From assembly GCA_022616655.1 (NCBI GenBank), contig JAKEEJ010000044.1:1-5474 (forward strand): 5,474 bases of DNA. Reading direction: 5' to 3'. The notes beneath the pieces are model-generated. The model had not been told where the DNA came from. It saw only the letters and a list, made by a program, of their open reading frames with translations, and searched no databases. Shown piece after piece: positions 5,253 through 5,474 of the stretch. Each line of letters begins with the position of its first letter. Positions within the stretch are counted from its first letter, which is position 1. The position numbers and the translations under genes are program-made. The stretch comes from Nevskiales bacterium. GTDB lineage: Bacteria > Pseudomonadota > Gammaproteobacteria > Nevskiales > Nevskiaceae.

Positions 5253-5474
5253 TTTCAGCAAATCTTCAATCGCCGCGCGTTCTTCGCGCAGTTCTTTCTC
5301 GGTCGCGTCCATGCGCGCACGCGAGAAGGCGTCCACCGGCAGGCCCTGTACGATCTCGTACTGACCCCCCTTGCAGATGCAGGGATACCCGTACACCACG
5401 CCCGGTTTGATGCCGTAGCTGCCGTCCGAGGGCACGCCCATGGACACCCATTTGCCGTTTGTACCCAGCGCCCA
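5250..5474 (-). CDS. mdh: Malate dehydrogenase, C-terminal fragment (cut by window edge)
   Basis: The frame enters at the right edge and ends at TGA 5250-5252, giving 74 residues that match the C-terminus of the roughly 325-330-residue proteobacterial NAD-dependent malate dehydrogenase (malate + NAD+ to oxaloacetate + NADH, TCA cycle, cytoplasm). Diagnostic segments are [13 protein letters not shown] (9-21), GVVYGYP (25-31), [15 protein letters not shown] (41-55) and the terminal helix with [10 protein letters not shown] (64-73). The NAD-binding and catalytic parts lie beyond the window. An internal GTG at 5445-5447 could be taken for a start but is plainly inside the gene. It is the upstream partner of corA. 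The insert PCICKGG carries two cysteines, at residues 32 and 34 of the visible part. Confidence 0.92.
   Translation of the reverse strand, partial: WALGTNGKWVSMGVPSDGSYGIKPGVVYGYPCICKGGQYEIVQGLPVDAFSRARMDATEKELREERAAIEDLLK

Noticed and set aside
5250..5447. A small stand-alone 65-residue gene starting at GTG 5447
   Set aside because: The frame continues upstream to the window edge with malate dehydrogenase sequence, so it is the tail of mdh.
1..5474. CRISPR array, tRNA/rRNA, insertion sequence or phage remnant
   Set aside because: No spaced direct repeats, RNA-gene-like sequence, transposase motifs or terminal inverted repeats were found; the genes are core or accessory chromosomal families.

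Overview
The window is GC-rich, densely packed DNA from a Gram-negative bacterium. Signal peptides, a lipobox, a C-terminal outer-membrane barrel signature and the gene families present all fit the Gammaproteobacteria. Genus cannot be set from the sequence. It reads as ordinary chromosome: I see no tRNA, rRNA, CRISPR array, transposase, integrase or long repeat.

Layout, left to right. (1) 1-705, minus: N-terminal 235 residues of an FkbO/Hyg5/XanB2-type chorismatase, cut by the left edge. (2) 756-2669, minus: a large secreted DUF4105 (Lnb N-terminal-like) protein with a His...Cys pair and a C-terminal part that looks like an outer-membrane beta-barrel. (3) 2728-3213, minus: a small secreted DUF3015 protein, followed directly by a strong intrinsic terminator that sits almost on the start codon of the DUF4105 gene. 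(4) 3214-3408: a 195-bp divergent promoter region. (5) 3409-4296, plus: a lipoprotein of the alpha/beta-hydrolase fold (Bem46/ABHD13-like). (6) 4287-5249, minus: a CorA-family divalent-cation transporter whose 3' end overlaps the hydrolase gene by 10 bp. (7) 5250-5474, minus: the last 74 residues of malate dehydrogenase, whose stop codon abuts the corA start codon.

There are three transcription blocks: mdh-corA (minus, tightly coupled), the hydrolase alone (plus), and DUF3015 -> DUF4105 -> chorismatase (minus, possibly one operon read from the 3214-3408 region). The middle of the window is enriched for envelope proteins: a secreted small protein, a putative outer-membrane protein with an enzyme-like domain, and a lipid-anchored hydrolase. 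The chorismatase would supply hydroxybenzoate in the cytoplasm, for ubiquinone or an aryl-polyene/xanthomonadin-type pigment. The partners needed to decide between these lie outside the window.

The most interesting part is the DUF3015/DUF4105 pair: uncharacterised secreted proteins, a terminator between them that should set their ratio, and a potential Cys-His active site joined to a barrel-like C-terminus.
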